A DNA stretch of 14,277 nucleotides from CAYYVJ01 sp964475115 (GTDB taxonomy: Bacteria; Bacillota; Clostridia; Lachnospirales; Lachnospiraceae): NCBI GenBank assembly GCA_964475115.1, contig CAYYVJ010000054.1, positions 1 through 14,277 on the forward strand, given 5' to 3'. Each line of letters opens with the position of its first letter. Positions within the stretch are counted from its first letter, which is position 1. The translations under genes and the position numbers were made by a program. Shown piece after piece: positions 1 to 7,503 of the stretch. Below the pieces are notes generated by a model. That model had not been told where the DNA came from. It did not search any database and saw nothing but the letters and a program-made list of their open reading frames with translations.

Positions 1-580
1 CATTTATATTATTAATTGGAATATTATAGAAGTCTTGAATCAAAGTTTTTAAATATATTTCTTCAATACTTCCTTTACTTTTACTATCATCCTCTGATTT
101 TAGAGAAACTACCACCTTTTCAATCTCTATCATTACTGATTCTGAGTGTCTATCCTTTGACATAATTACATCCATTCCTTTTATTTTTCCAAAATTTGAA
201 CTTGTACTATCCATTTCCCAATATACATTCGAGTTTAGTAAATAGAGCCCTTTTTCTTTTCCCCAATCTTCCAGTTGGTTTTTTATATCTTCTTCATAAC
301 TTAAAGTCACCATCTCATAATGTTTCTCCTCTGCTAAAATTAAATCATATTCAACTTGAGCTAGCTCTAACTGATATATTTCCATATTAAAATAATCAGC
401 TAATGTTTCTTCCAAATTAAATAATTGACCTACTGGTGCTAAAATAATTAAAATTAAAATAATACCTGTAAAAAGTTTTATGTACTTTTTATATTGCTTT
501 CCAGGTACCAAATTCATAACAATGGTAACAAATATAAAAAAATAAGCTATATTTTTAACCCATGTATACAAGCCTGTCAT
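1..580 (-). CDS. spoIIIAF: Stage III sporulation protein AF (SpoIIIAF), partial at the left edge
   Basis: An open frame starts at ATG 578-580 and stays open for 193 codons to the window edge, so the C-terminal end and stop are missing. The Bacillus subtilis homologue is about 206 residues, so only a short tail is probably lost. The visible protein begins MTGLYTWVKNIAYFFIFVTI and has two hydrophobic N-terminal segments (about residues 8-25 and 36-52), followed by a soluble acidic domain, which is the usual SpoIIIAF layout. An AGGAG ribosome binding site lies 7 bases upstream of the ATG. The start is 21 bases after the spoIIIAE stop, and order and orientation match the conserved spoIIIA operon. 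In the family it is a mother-cell membrane component of the SpoIIIA-SpoIIQ channel complex. Identification rests on position plus topology, because the protein family is weakly conserved. Confidence 0.9.
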   Translation of the reverse strand, partial: MTGLYTWVKNIAYFFIFVTIVMNLVPGKQYKKYIKLFTGIILILIILAPVGQLFNLEETLADYFNMEIYQLELAQVEYDLILAEEKHYEMVTLSYEEDIKNQLEDWGKEKGLYLLNSNVYWEMDSTSSNFGKIKGMDVIMSKDRHSESVMIEIEKVVVSLKSEDDSKSKGSIEEIYLKTLIQDFYNIPINNIN

Positions 581-601
581 AGATATACTCCTAGCATTTT
601 A

Positions 602-1726
602 CTAAAAAACAGAATTGGTAGTTGAACAAATAATGGCAATGGTTATCATAAAAATAATGGCTGCAGTAATTACACATCTTAACAATAATTTTATACCTTC
701 ACAAATCCCTGTAAGAGAATCTGTCATTCGACTATCTGATATGGGTTGTAACAAAGCGGAAGTCCCTTGATATAAAAGAACAAATACACATAATTTTATA
801 ATTGGAATAGCAGATAAGATTGCTATCACGATAAAAGCTGCCGTCCCTATTCCATTTTTTATTAAAACTCCCGATCCTATAACAACTTGTGATATTGCAT
901 TTGCCCCACTTCCTATTCCTGGAATTACACTAATTGATTTTTGAAGAATTGATGTCTTTACCGTGTCTACCATTGGAAGAATAAGGCTTTGAATTACATT
1001 AAGCCCTAACATAACTGCCAAAAGTGTCTTTAGAATCCACTCAATAACGATATGAAAAAGTTCGATTAACTTTGATAAAAAATCTTCTTTGTTCATATTA
1101 TTTATAAGTATCAAAATTACATAAATATTTATAAACGGAATGGATATCTTTAATAAGACCAAATTGACAAGGCTTATTATAATTAAGGTGACTTGATAAA
1201 ACCCTACTGCGCTTGTCCCACCCGAGGCAAATGCAACAGCTAAAAAAAACGAAGGGACCAAAGCTTGCATAAACTCTTCTAATAATGTCAACGTTTGAAT
1301 CGCTATCCTAGAAACTGTATAAAAAGTTGTGGCAATCGTACCAATAAATAATAAATAGGTAATAAAAAAAGCTGTTTCCGAAATTTGATTATTTGTAAAA
1401 ACAGAAGAAAAATTAGAGAATACAGCTGCTATAATACCGATTGTTAATACAAGAAAAATAGAAGTTTTATTATTATTAAAATCAGAAAAAAAACTTTGTT
1501 TCAATAATTCTAATATTGTCTTTGATGAAATATCGATTTCTCCTGAAACCATCTTACGTATACTATCGCTAAAATCAAATTCCTCTTTCAAAAATGTATC
1601 ATCTATCACACTTTGAATTTGCTTGAAATCAAAATCATCAATTAAAATCAGGTCATCAGAGGCAAAAACTGGTTTGTACATACAAAACCAAAATAAAATT
1701 GTAAGAATTGTGATTTTTTTCATCAT
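602..1726 (-). CDS. spoIIIAE: Stage III sporulation protein AE (SpoIIIAE)
   Basis: This is a 374-residue polytopic membrane protein, close to the family size (about 400). It starts with a cleavable-looking signal peptide: Lys3-Lys4, a hydrophobic core at 5-17, and a possible V-F-A cleavage site at 20-22. An extracytoplasmic acidic stretch follows (about 23-90), then roughly six or seven hydrophobic helices from about residue 93 to the end. SpoIIIAE is the largest membrane subunit of the mother-cell SpoIIIA complex needed for sigma-G activity in the engulfed forespore. The start ATG (1724-1726) overlaps the spoIIIAD stop in an ATGATG arrangement, where the TGA belongs to the upstream gene, so translation is probably coupled. 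The second ATG at 1721-1723 is an equally possible start and would change the protein by one residue only. Confidence 0.95.
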   Translation of the reverse strand: MMKKITILTILFWFCMYKPVFASDDLILIDDFDFKQIQSVIDDTFLKEEFDFSDSIRKMVSGEIDISSKTILELLKQSFFSDFNNNKTSIFLVLTIGIIAAVFSNFSSVFTNNQISETAFFITYLLFIGTIATTFYTVSRIAIQTLTLLEEFMQALVPSFFLAVAFASGGTSAVGFYQVTLIIISLVNLVLLKISIPFINIYVILILINNMNKEDFLSKLIELFHIVIEWILKTLLAVMLGLNVIQSLILPMVDTVKTSILQKSISVIPGIGSGANAISQVVIGSGVLIKNGIGTAAFIVIAILSAIPIIKLCVFVLLYQGTSALLQPISDSRMTDSLTGICEGIKLLLRCVITAAIIFMITIAIICSTTNSVF

Positions 1727-2103
1727 ATTAATAAACTCTCTATGGTCTCTAGCAATGCCAATATAACAGGCATACTAATAGCTAAAATAGATAACTTTCC
1801 AAATATTTCAATTTGTGAGGCAATTGCTTGGTAACCAGAATCTTTACAAATACTTGAAGCAAATTCTGCTATGTAAGTAATTCCTATCATCTTTATTAAT
1901 GTGCCTGTATATTCCATATTAAAATGTATGTATCCTTGTATCCTGTTTATAGTATCTATAATAAACTCAAGCCTACTTATGCCATACAAAAAAATCAAAA
2001 TTCCTGCTGCCAAACTAATGTAAATACTATATTCACTTCTAGAACCTTTAAATTGAACACCTAAAAGCACAGCAACTAAGGCTAACATCCCTATTTTAAG
2101 CAT
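1723..2103 (-). CDS. spoIIIAD: Stage III sporulation protein AD (SpoIIIAD)
   Basis: This is a 126-residue hydrophobic protein with about four membrane segments (roughly residues 2-18, 26-44, 64-84 and 100-125), the size and pattern of SpoIIIAD. It is a small integral membrane subunit of the SpoIIIA complex in the mother-cell membrane. SpoIIIAC and SpoIIIAD are related to each other, and here too both carry a short helix-loop-helix pattern with glycine and isoleucine/leucine-rich helices. The start ATG at 2101-2103 has a purine-rich GGTGGAG ribosome binding site a few bases upstream. The gap to the spoIIIAC stop is 21 bases, and the gene's own stop overlaps the spoIIIAE start by four bases. 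There is no sign of truncation. Confidence 0.94.
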   Translation of the reverse strand: MLKIGMLALVAVLLGVQFKGSRSEYSIYISLAAGILIFLYGISRLEFIIDTINRIQGYIHFNMEYTGTLIKMIGITYIAEFASSICKDSGYQAIASQIEIFGKLSILAISMPVILALLETIESLLI

Positions 2104-2124
2104 ATCTCCACCTACACACTACGA

Positions 2125-2319
2125 TTAAATTGCAAATAATTTTTTTACAGTTTCAAATAACTCATACACATATGGTAATATCCAAAATAAAACCAATATT
2201 AACCCTGCTAGACTTGTTAAAAAAGCATGTTCTTCTCTTCCGCTGTGTTTCAGCACTTGACCGATCACAGATACTAAAATGCCTACTGCTGCTATTTTAA
2301 ATATCAAATTGACTGTCAT
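2125..2319 (-). CDS. spoIIIAC: Stage III sporulation protein AC (SpoIIIAC)
   Basis: This is a 64-residue protein with two hydrophobic helices (about residues 3-20 and 31-53), matching SpoIIIAC (about 68 residues in B. subtilis). The frame can be extended upstream to a TTG at 2341-2343, adding eight residues (MIKETGGS). I chose the ATG at 2317-2319 because a perfect AGGAGG lies four bases upstream of it, inside the would-be extension, and because the resulting N-terminus (MTVNLIFKIAAVGI) lines up with the known family start (MGVDVNIIFQIAGVGI in B. subtilis as I recall it). It is a membrane subunit of the mother-cell SpoIIIA complex. It sits 40 bases downstream of the spoIIIAB stop, the largest gap in the visible part of this operon. 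Confidence 0.93.
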   Translation of the reverse strand: MTVNLIFKIAAVGILVSVIGQVLKHSGREEHAFLTSLAGLILVLFWILPYVYELFETVKKLFAI

Positions 2320-2359
2320 AGATCCTCCTGTCTCTTTGATCAAGAATAATCTTAATCAA

Positions 2360-2881
2360 TTATAATATTAGAATCGTAATAAGAATACCACTTGCCACTC
2401 CTAAACATTGATACAATCGGCTATTCTTTACAAGATTGTTTTTAGCTTCTATTGTTTCTTGTTCCAAACTTTCCAAATATAACTCTATCGTTCCAATCTG
2501 CATTTCTTTATCCAAATATCCTAGATTTTCTCCTAGACTGATAAGCCTGTCTAAATCTTTATCATAAAGCTTTGTTTTTTCTAAATGCTTTTTTTTCATT
2601 TTTTCCCAAATGATAGTGAATGATGTTCCATTTAGTTCTTCTAGCTCTTTTGCCGTTTCAAAAAGGAACTCTTTATAAGGACTTTTTATACGTCTTCCAA
2701 TAATTGAAAAAGCTTCAAATAATGGGGTGTTCGTATATTTTATTTCTCCTCTAAGCATTAGAGCTATTTTCTTTAGTATAGATAACTCTTCAATTCTAAG
2801 CTTTAGATCACTGCTCAAATGAAATCCAATTGCACTTGATGAAGCTACAATAAGCAAGGCACCTATATATTTTAAAATCAT
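2360..2881 (-). CDS. spoIIIAB: Stage III sporulation protein AB (SpoIIIAB)
   Basis: This is a 173-residue protein, almost exactly the family length (171 in B. subtilis). A hydrophobic N-terminal segment (about residues 2-18) and a hydrophobic C-terminal segment (about 157-173) bracket an alpha-helical cytoplasmic-type middle rich in Lys, Glu and Leu. SpoIIIAB resembles GspF-type membrane platform proteins of type II secretion systems and is thought to pair with the SpoIIIAA ATPase. The start ATG overlaps the spoIIIAA stop in an ATGA junction (2878-2881). Its ribosome binding site (AGGTGGTGA) lies inside the last codons of spoIIIAA, so the two are likely translationally coupled. No anomaly was seen. 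Confidence 0.95.
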   Translation of the reverse strand: MILKYIGALLIVASSSAIGFHLSSDLKLRIEELSILKKIALMLRGEIKYTNTPLFEAFSIIGRRIKSPYKEFLFETAKELEELNGTSFTIIWEKMKKKHLEKTKLYDKDLDRLISLGENLGYLDKEMQIGTIELYLESLEQETIEAKNNLVKNSRLYQCLGVASGILITILIL

Positions 2882-3840
2882 AAAATTTCACCACCTTTAT
2901 ACAAGGTATTTCCTTTAGAATCATATATGGAAGAAATCTCTCCTACTTTTAATCTATTATTTAATATCACAAACCTTTCAAAAATATTTTCTTCTAATAA
3001 TTCACCTAATATAGGCTTATTTCTAATGTCTTCAATAGATGTTCCATGAACAGTGGCAATAAGCTTGCATCCACAATTAATTACGTAAGCAATAGCCTCT
3101 ATATCTTCTCTACTTCCGATTTCATCTACAGCAATTACCTGAGGAGACATAGAACGAATTAACATAAGCATTCCTTTCCCTTTCGGACAGCAATCCAAAA
3201 CATCTGTACGTATTCCTAAATCATTTTGAGGGATTCCCATATAACAGGCTCCTATTTCCGATCTTTCATCTATTACACCCACTGTCATTCCTTTATGATA
3301 CTCTGTTCCATTTGATATTTGCCTTATCATATCCCGTAAAAGGGTTGTCTTTCCACATCTTGGAGGGGAAATAATCAGTGTATGCTTCATTTGTTCCTTT
3401 TCAATTATATATGGCATAATTTTGTTGGCACATCCTTTGATTTCATGAGATATACGTACATTAATAAAAGATATGTATTTCATACTCTTAATCATATTTT
3501 GATCTAGAATAACTTTACCAGCTAATCCAATCCTATGCCCACCTTGTATCGTAATAAAACCTTGTCTTAATTCTTCTTCATAAGCATAAAGAGAGTAATT
3601 ACTAATATATTCCATGGTTTCACGTAATTCATTCTTAGAAACAAAGTAAGCTGCTTCCATTGTTTGTCTCAATCTCCCATCTTCACACACATAAAATTCC
3701 TTATTTTCATATACAAGCATAAGCGGGGCTTGTACACGCAAACGGATTTCTTGGACATGATCAAAGTCAATCTTTAATTGATCTAAGATTGTCCTAATAT
3801 TTAGTGAAAATATTTTTATAAGCTCGTCTCTTTTATCCAT
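2878..3840 (-). CDS. spoIIIAA: Stage III sporulation protein AA (SpoIIIAA), P-loop ATPase
   Basis: This is a 320-residue cytosolic ATPase of the mother cell, related to the motor ATPases of type II/IV secretion systems. It is required for the SpoIIIA-SpoIIQ channel to support forespore gene expression. The Walker A motif is at about residues 158-165 (SPPRCGKT; Lys164 and Thr165 would bind nucleotide phosphate). The Walker B motif is VIAVDE at 235-240 (Asp239, Glu240), and a conserved TVHG follows at 264-267. The N-terminal domain carries the typical EIRLRVQAPL and GHRIGLAGKV segments. The first Walker A glycine is replaced by Ser158. The start ATG 3838-3840 has a GAGGG ribosome binding site about seven bases upstream. 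It is the first gene of the operon, preceded by a candidate sigma-E promoter and the terminator of the upstream unit. Confidence 0.96.
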   Translation of the reverse strand: MDKRDELIKIFSLNIRTILDQLKIDFDHVQEIRLRVQAPLMLVYENKEFYVCEDGRLRQTMEAAYFVSKNELRETMEYISNYSLYAYEEELRQGFITIQGGHRIGLAGKVILDQNMIKSMKYISFINVRISHEIKGCANKIMPYIIEKEQMKHTLIISPPRCGKTTLLRDMIRQISNGTEYHKGMTVGVIDERSEIGACYMGIPQNDLGIRTDVLDCCPKGKGMLMLIRSMSPQVIAVDEIGSREDIEAIAYVINCGCKLIATVHGTSIEDIRNKPILGELLEENIFERFVILNNRLKVGEISSIYDSKGNTLYKGGEIL

Positions 3841-3859
3841 CTTAACACCCTCTTAGGAT

Positions 3860-3887
3860 AATATATGATGGGGTTTCTTATTTATGA
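3860..3887 (-). promoter_or_regulatory. Candidate sigma-E promoter of the spoIIIA operon
   Basis: Reading the minus strand, TCATAAA (3881-3887) matches five of seven positions of the sigma-E -35 consensus (KMATATT). After exactly 13 bases comes CATATATT (3860-3867), which matches seven of eight positions of the -10 consensus (CATACAHT). The spoIIIA operon is a sigma-E target in B. subtilis, and this is the only space between the upstream terminator and the spoIIIAA ATG. The 5' leader would be short, roughly a dozen bases including the ribosome binding site. The consensus is from memory and the match is by eye. Confidence 0.5.
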
Positions 3888-3892
3888 ATAAA

Positions 3893-3919
3893 AAAAAGTT
3901 CACATCTTGTGAACTTTTT
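3893..3919 (-). terminator. Intrinsic terminator after the lipoprotein gene
   Basis: A perfect 12-bp inverted repeat (AAAAAGTTCACA 3893-3904 with TGTGAACTTTTT 3908-3919) has a 3-base loop. On the minus strand the stem is followed by further T residues (the run of seven A at 3891-3897 on the plus strand). It lies nine bases beyond the lipoprotein stop codon and just before the spoIIIA promoter, so it ends the ZIP-PdxK-DUF3810-lipoprotein transcript. The stem is also A/T symmetrical, but no plus-strand gene approaches from the left. Confidence 0.9.
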
Positions 3920-3928
3920 GATATAAGC

Positions 3929-4705
3929 TTATTTTATTTTAATTAAAACATAATCTTCTAATGTATTTATCAGTGGATAGCTGATAAAACCTTCATCTTC
4001 CTCTGTGGAATAACTAAAAATTTCTGGATATGATCCAGAATCTTTGTCTTTAAAATCTGCATGTTCAAGCATTCTTTTTAACTCCTCAAGCTCAATTTCT
4101 CTAAGATTATCTTCTACAACTGTTAAAAGTTCTTCTGATTCAGTTATAATCTCATATACATCCATTGACTTTAAGTTTGATACAATTTCATCTATATTCT
4201 CTGTATCTGCTAAAGAAATTCGTTCTCCAGATTTCAAATGAATATTGCTACTATAAAATAGATTTGCTGGATTTGCTGCTCCTTGCCAAACATAATCACC
4301 TGTATAGATAAGAGACATACGTTCTTCGTCACATCTTTTCACTTCAAAGTCTACTTTCATCGTATCTCCAGCAAAGTTCACTTGATAATATTCTAGTATC
4401 TTTAGGGCATCTTCTTCTAATAAAAGATTAATTTGCTTTTCCAAACTGCCATCTGCCATATTTGTGATTTGAGGATATTTTATTTGAATATTATTTTCTC
4501 TAAAAACTTTTGTAACTAAGATTCCTTTTTCTAACATTTCTGTGGATTCTACTATGCTTTCTGTTTCATCCTCCAATACGGACACTTCACTTACAGTCTC
4601 CGTTTCAAATAAGTGAGAACTATTATTGCAAGCACTTGTAAAGTAAGCACACAAGATTCCCATTATTATGACACTTCCATTTCTATAGGCTTTTTTTAAA
4701 TTCAT
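3929..4705 (-). CDS. Putative lipoprotein with DUF4163/DUF3298 (PdaC/RsiV-like) domain
   Basis: This is a 258-residue predicted exported lipoprotein. Residues 1-25 form a signal peptide (Lys4, Lys5, Arg8, then hydrophobic 11-22). Cys26 follows T-S-A, a plausible though not ideal lipobox. Residues 30-57 are an acidic, Ser/Thr-rich linker. From about residue 62 the protein reads like the DUF4163 plus DUF3298 domains of PdaC and the anti-sigma factor RsiV, including the YPQI start, YTGDYVWQGAANPANLFY (134-151) and LKSGERISLAD. This domain family is found outside the membrane. No catalytic residues can be assigned, and no sigma factor gene is adjacent, so an RsiV role is not supported. The start ATG has AAGGAG about 11 bases upstream, a long spacing, but an in-frame stop lies just above, which excludes a longer form. 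It is the last gene of its operon, 37 bases after DUF3810. Confidence 0.75.
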   Translation of the reverse strand: MNLKKAYRNGSVIIMGILCAYFTSACNNSSHLFETETVSEVSVLEDETESIVESTEMLEKGILVTKVFRENNIQIKYPQITNMADGSLEKQINLLLEEDALKILEYYQVNFAGDTMKVDFEVKRCDEERMSLIYTGDYVWQGAANPANLFYSSNIHLKSGERISLADTENIDEIVSNLKSMDVYEIITESEELLTVVEDNLREIELEELKRMLEHADFKDKDSGSYPEIFSYSTEEDEGFISYPLINTLEDYVLIKIK

Positions 4706-4742
4706 CCAGTCTATATCTCCTTCATTATGTTGTTCTTCTGTT

Positions 4743-5852
4743 TTATTTCATTAACCCCATATTTTGTTTATACTCAGCTAATAACAAATCTACCATACGT
4801 CCATAACTTTGGACTCCATCCTCTTGATTATTCACCTTTAAATAAGTGTCATTAATCGCATTGGATACTTCACTTATCTTATTATCCGCAAATTGAGCCC
4901 AATAAACAGAATTTGCTCTTAAATCCTTTATAACTCCCTCATTATACATGTCCCACAATTTATTATATGCTTCTGGGCTCTTTCGACTCAATTGATTCCC
5001 TGCATGAATTAGGGCTAGCATTGTTCCACTATATTGAAAATCAATATTATCTGACTTCATTGATGCTAAATAAGCAATGAAATTAGCTTCATCTTCTCTC
5101 ATAAATCCATAAGCATGCGCTAATTCATGATTCATGGTAGATGGTATCGAATAATCTGCTACATCTATATTTATATTGGTTTCCATTGTTAAAGGAGAAT
5201 ACACACCAACCAAATCAGTATAAGACATAAAGTAAGAAAAAAAGATTGGTTTTGGTAATGCCACTTTATAATCAAACACTCCATATTCTTCATTCATATG
5301 TATATAGGATTCTAATGCTTCTTCTCCCATCTCTTTAAAACTATGAAAAGATAATTTCATTACACCATTTTCATCTGTAATTTCTATCTGCTCTCTCAAA
5401 TTATTTGCCTTATTCGCTAAATCTATACAAAGAGCCTCAAGAAGTTCAAGAGAGGAATCTTCTACCGGTAAACCACTTATTTCACTAAATGTATATCGAT
5501 AATAATTTACATTACAAACTATAGTTATCCAAAATAATCCTATACTAAAAATACAGAGCAAAGTTATAAGTGCATTTACAATTCTAACTTTTCTATTTTC
5601 TTTGTTTTTAGTTAGATTTCGAATAAAAATTAGACCACTCAATATCAGCACGATTGGAATCAATATAATCCCCAACTCTAGTATGGAAAAAGGAACCACT
5701 CCAGTAATCGTGCTAAGAACTCTTGCGTACACTTTATAAATACCTCTGGCAAACATAACTTCTGCAAGTTCACCATTGTATTTTACCGCTAATATTATAA
5801 AGCAAGAGATTGGCATGAGTAAAAAAATCCAAAATCTTTTTTGTTTTAACAT
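4743..5852 (-). CDS. DUF3810-like membrane protein with HExxH metallopeptidase-type motif
   Basis: This 369-residue protein has three N-terminal membrane segments (about 7-24, 54-78 and 91-112) and then a large domain, probably outside the membrane. The domain carries NHELAHAYGFMREDEANFIA at 241-260: His242, Glu243 and His246 form an HExxH zinc motif, and Glu253 or Glu255 could be a third ligand. The RE-DEANFIAYL continuation is characteristic of the DUF3810 family, whose function is unknown to me. The architecture suggests a membrane-anchored zinc metallopeptidase, which is inference. The start ATG (5850-5852) lies seven bases after the kinase stop. The upstream AAGGA lies about 13 bases away inside the kinase gene, so initiation is probably by coupling. 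A nearby ATG at 5855-5857 is out of frame. Confidence 0.82.
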   Translation of the reverse strand: MLKQKRFWIFLLMPISCFIILAVKYNGELAEVMFARGIYKVYARVLSTITGVVPFSILELGIILIPIVLILSGLIFIRNLTKNKENRKVRIVNALITLLCIFSIGLFWITIVCNVNYYRYTFSEISGLPVEDSSLELLEALCIDLANKANNLREQIEITDENGVMKLSFHSFKEMGEEALESYIHMNEEYGVFDYKVALPKPIFFSYFMSYTDLVGVYSPLTMETNINIDVADYSIPSTMNHELAHAYGFMREDEANFIAYLASMKSDNIDFQYSGTMLALIHAGNQLSRKSPEAYNKLWDMYNEGVIKDLRANSVYWAQFADNKISEVSNAINDTYLKVNNQEDGVQSYGRMVDLLLAEYKQNMGLMK

Positions 5853-5858
5853 ATCATA

Positions 5859-6695
5859 TCAACTTTCCTTCCAAAGTAGCCTCAAGGATTTCTCAAGTAG
5901 AACTCCTTCTTTTACAGGGTAATCATATTTACTACTTTCACATATGCAAGCACTCACAAAATCATGTGCACTAAAACATGCTTCTTTAAGAGATTTACCA
6001 TTCATTCGCTCCCCTGTTAGTACAGCAGAAAAAAGATCTCCTGTGCCAGGATAAGCAACTCCTGTCTTTTCTTTACGATAATATTCTAAGGAATTTTCTT
6101 CAGCGTCATAAATGCTAATACCAATTGAGTTTACATTTATGGAAGGTGTACTTGTAATAACTATGTTTTTTCCACCTATCTTTTTCAGCTTCCTTACAAT
6201 ATGTTCGATTTTTTTCTCAGAATACACAGACTCATATTCCTCACCTGCCAATAAGCAAGCTTCTGTATAATTTGGTGTAATTATGTCAGCAAAAGGTATT
6301 AGCTTTTTTAATGTTTCAACGTAAGTTAGGTTGAAATTCGAATAGCATTTCCCATGATCTGCAAAAATAGGATCAAATATTACATGGGAACTAGGATTCA
6401 TGTTCAAAAAAGTCATTGCTGCTTCAATTGTTTGCTCACTTCCTAAATATCCTATAAGTATGGTATCAAATAAAATTCCAGCCTCCTTATAGTGTGCTCC
6501 GCATTCTGTCGGAAAATTTGCCAACATCACCTTGGCTGGCGCACCAAAGCCACCCGTATGGGTAGACAAAACATAGGTTGGCACAGGACATGGCTCGATA
6601 CCCATAACACTTAACACAGGTAGTATGTTCGTTAATCCAACCTTACCCACCCCAGCAATATCATGCAGAATGGCGGCTCTTTTAATAGGTTTCAT
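5859..6695 (-). CDS. pdxY: Pyridoxal/pyridoxamine kinase (PdxY/PdxK-type, ribokinase fold)
   Basis: This is a 278-residue cytosolic kinase of the PfkB/ribokinase superfamily, predicted to phosphorylate pyridoxal or pyridoxamine at the 5' position using ATP (vitamin B6 salvage). The supporting motifs are HD at 11-12 in the N-terminal substrate loop, GYLGS at 82-86 as in E. coli PdxY, DP at 108-109, PN at 141-142, and the anion-hole/catalytic GTGD at 217-220 (Asp220 the base). The length fits the family (about 285). The ZIP stop TAA (6707-6709) overlaps the AAGGAG ribosome binding site, seven bases before the ATG, so it is tightly coupled to the transporter. The exact substrate (pyridoxal, pyridoxamine or a pyrimidine) cannot be fixed from sequence. 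A hydroxymethylpyrimidine kinase is the main alternative, but GYLGS and overall form favour PdxY. Confidence 0.87.
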   Translation of the reverse strand: MKPIKRAAILHDIAGVGKVGLTNILPVLSVMGIEPCPVPTYVLSTHTGGFGAPAKVMLANFPTECGAHYKEAGILFDTILIGYLGSEQTIEAAMTFLNMNPSSHVIFDPIFADHGKCYSNFNLTYVETLKKLIPFADIITPNYTEACLLAGEEYESVYSEKKIEHIVRKLKKIGGKNIVITSTPSINVNSIGISIYDAEENSLEYYRKEKTGVAYPGTGDLFSAVLTGERMNGKSLKEACFSAHDFVSACICESSKYDYPVKEGVLLEKSLRLLWKES

Positions 6696-6706
6696 CCCGT
6701 GTCTCC

Positions 6707-7462
6707 TTAAATGTAAAAGTCAATAACAAGCATAAATATAAATCCAAACAACAAGGAGTACGTAGCTTCTCTCTCGTGCCCATGGCTATGAGTTTCAGGT
6801 ATCATCTCATCACTAATTACATAAAGCATCGTACCTCCCGCAAAAGCTAAGGCAAATGGTAATATAACCGTTGCTATCGCAACTGCAAAATAGCCAATCA
6901 TAGTACCAATTATCTCTATCACTCCTGTAGAACCTGCAATTAATAATGCTTTTTTCTTTGGCACTCCAAATTGCATAAGTGGATGAATTACTATCATACC
7001 TTCTGGAATATTCTGCAATGAAATTCCAATTGCTACTGTAATGGCGCTACTAATATCGTCTGATCCAAATCCAACACCAGCCGCAATTCCTTCTGGTAAA
7101 TTATGAATCGCAATTGCCATAATGAATAGCAAAATACGATTAAGCGAATCTTTATTTGCGCTATGTTCTTCTATATCAATTCCTATTAAGTTATGTAAGT
7201 GAGGCGTAAATTTATCTGCCAAATTTACAAAAAGTGCACCTACTAAAATTCCAACTGCAGTAATCCAAATACCATTTTTCCCACCAGCCTCTATGGAAGG
7301 TACAATCAAACCTAATATAGCCGCTGCTAACATGACCCCTGCTGAAAAACTAAGCATCATATCATTATGTTTGTGTGTTAATTTCTTAAAGAAAGACCCA
7401 ATTATTGCTCCGAATATAGTTGAGCCACCTACAGCCAATGCTGTAACTATCGCTAATGTCAT
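6707..7462 (-). CDS. ZIP family divalent metal transporter (ZupT/GufA-like)
   Basis: This 251-residue integral membrane protein has about eight hydrophobic segments. It contains both hallmark motifs of the ZIP metal site: HNLPEGIAAGVGFG (His120, Asn121, Glu124) in helix IV and LQNIPEGM (Asn151, Glu154) in helix V. It also has an acidic SDEMIPETHSHGHE segment (207-220) near the C-terminal helices. ZIP proteins of this type move Zn2+, and often Fe2+ or Mn2+, into the cytoplasm. The metal here cannot be told from sequence. The start ATG (7460-7462) has AAGGAGG about 10 bases upstream. It is the first gene of a four-gene unit with a well-formed promoter overlapping a palindrome at 7512-7531, so metal-responsive control is plausible but unproven. 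Confidence 0.93.
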   Translation of the reverse strand: MTLAIVTALAVGGSTIFGAIIGSFFKKLTHKHNDMMLSFSAGVMLAAAILGLIVPSIEAGGKNGIWITAVGILVGALFVNLADKFTPHLHNLIGIDIEEHSANKDSLNRILLFIMAIAIHNLPEGIAAGVGFGSDDISSAITVAIGISLQNIPEGMIVIHPLMQFGVPKKKALLIAGSTGVIEIIGTMIGYFAVAIATVILPFALAFAGGTMLYVISDEMIPETHSHGHEREATYSLLFGFIFMLVIDFYI

Positions 7463-7503
7463 CTGTAAATTTCCTCCTTAAACTTTCCATATCATATATC
7501 TTT

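Noticed and set aside
196..390. A 64-codon plus-strand open frame at the left edge
   Set aside because: It is antisense to spoIIIAF, whose minus-strand frame is open through the whole region with proper start, ribosome binding site and operon position.
4044..4241. A 65-codon plus-strand open frame inside the lipoprotein gene
   Set aside because: It is a Ser-rich antisense shadow with no ribosome binding site or domain.
3929..4705. Reading of the lipoprotein as an RsiV-type anti-sigma factor
   Set aside because: There is no adjacent ECF sigma factor, and the protein appears to have a lipobox rather than a cytoplasmic sigma-binding domain followed by a membrane helix.
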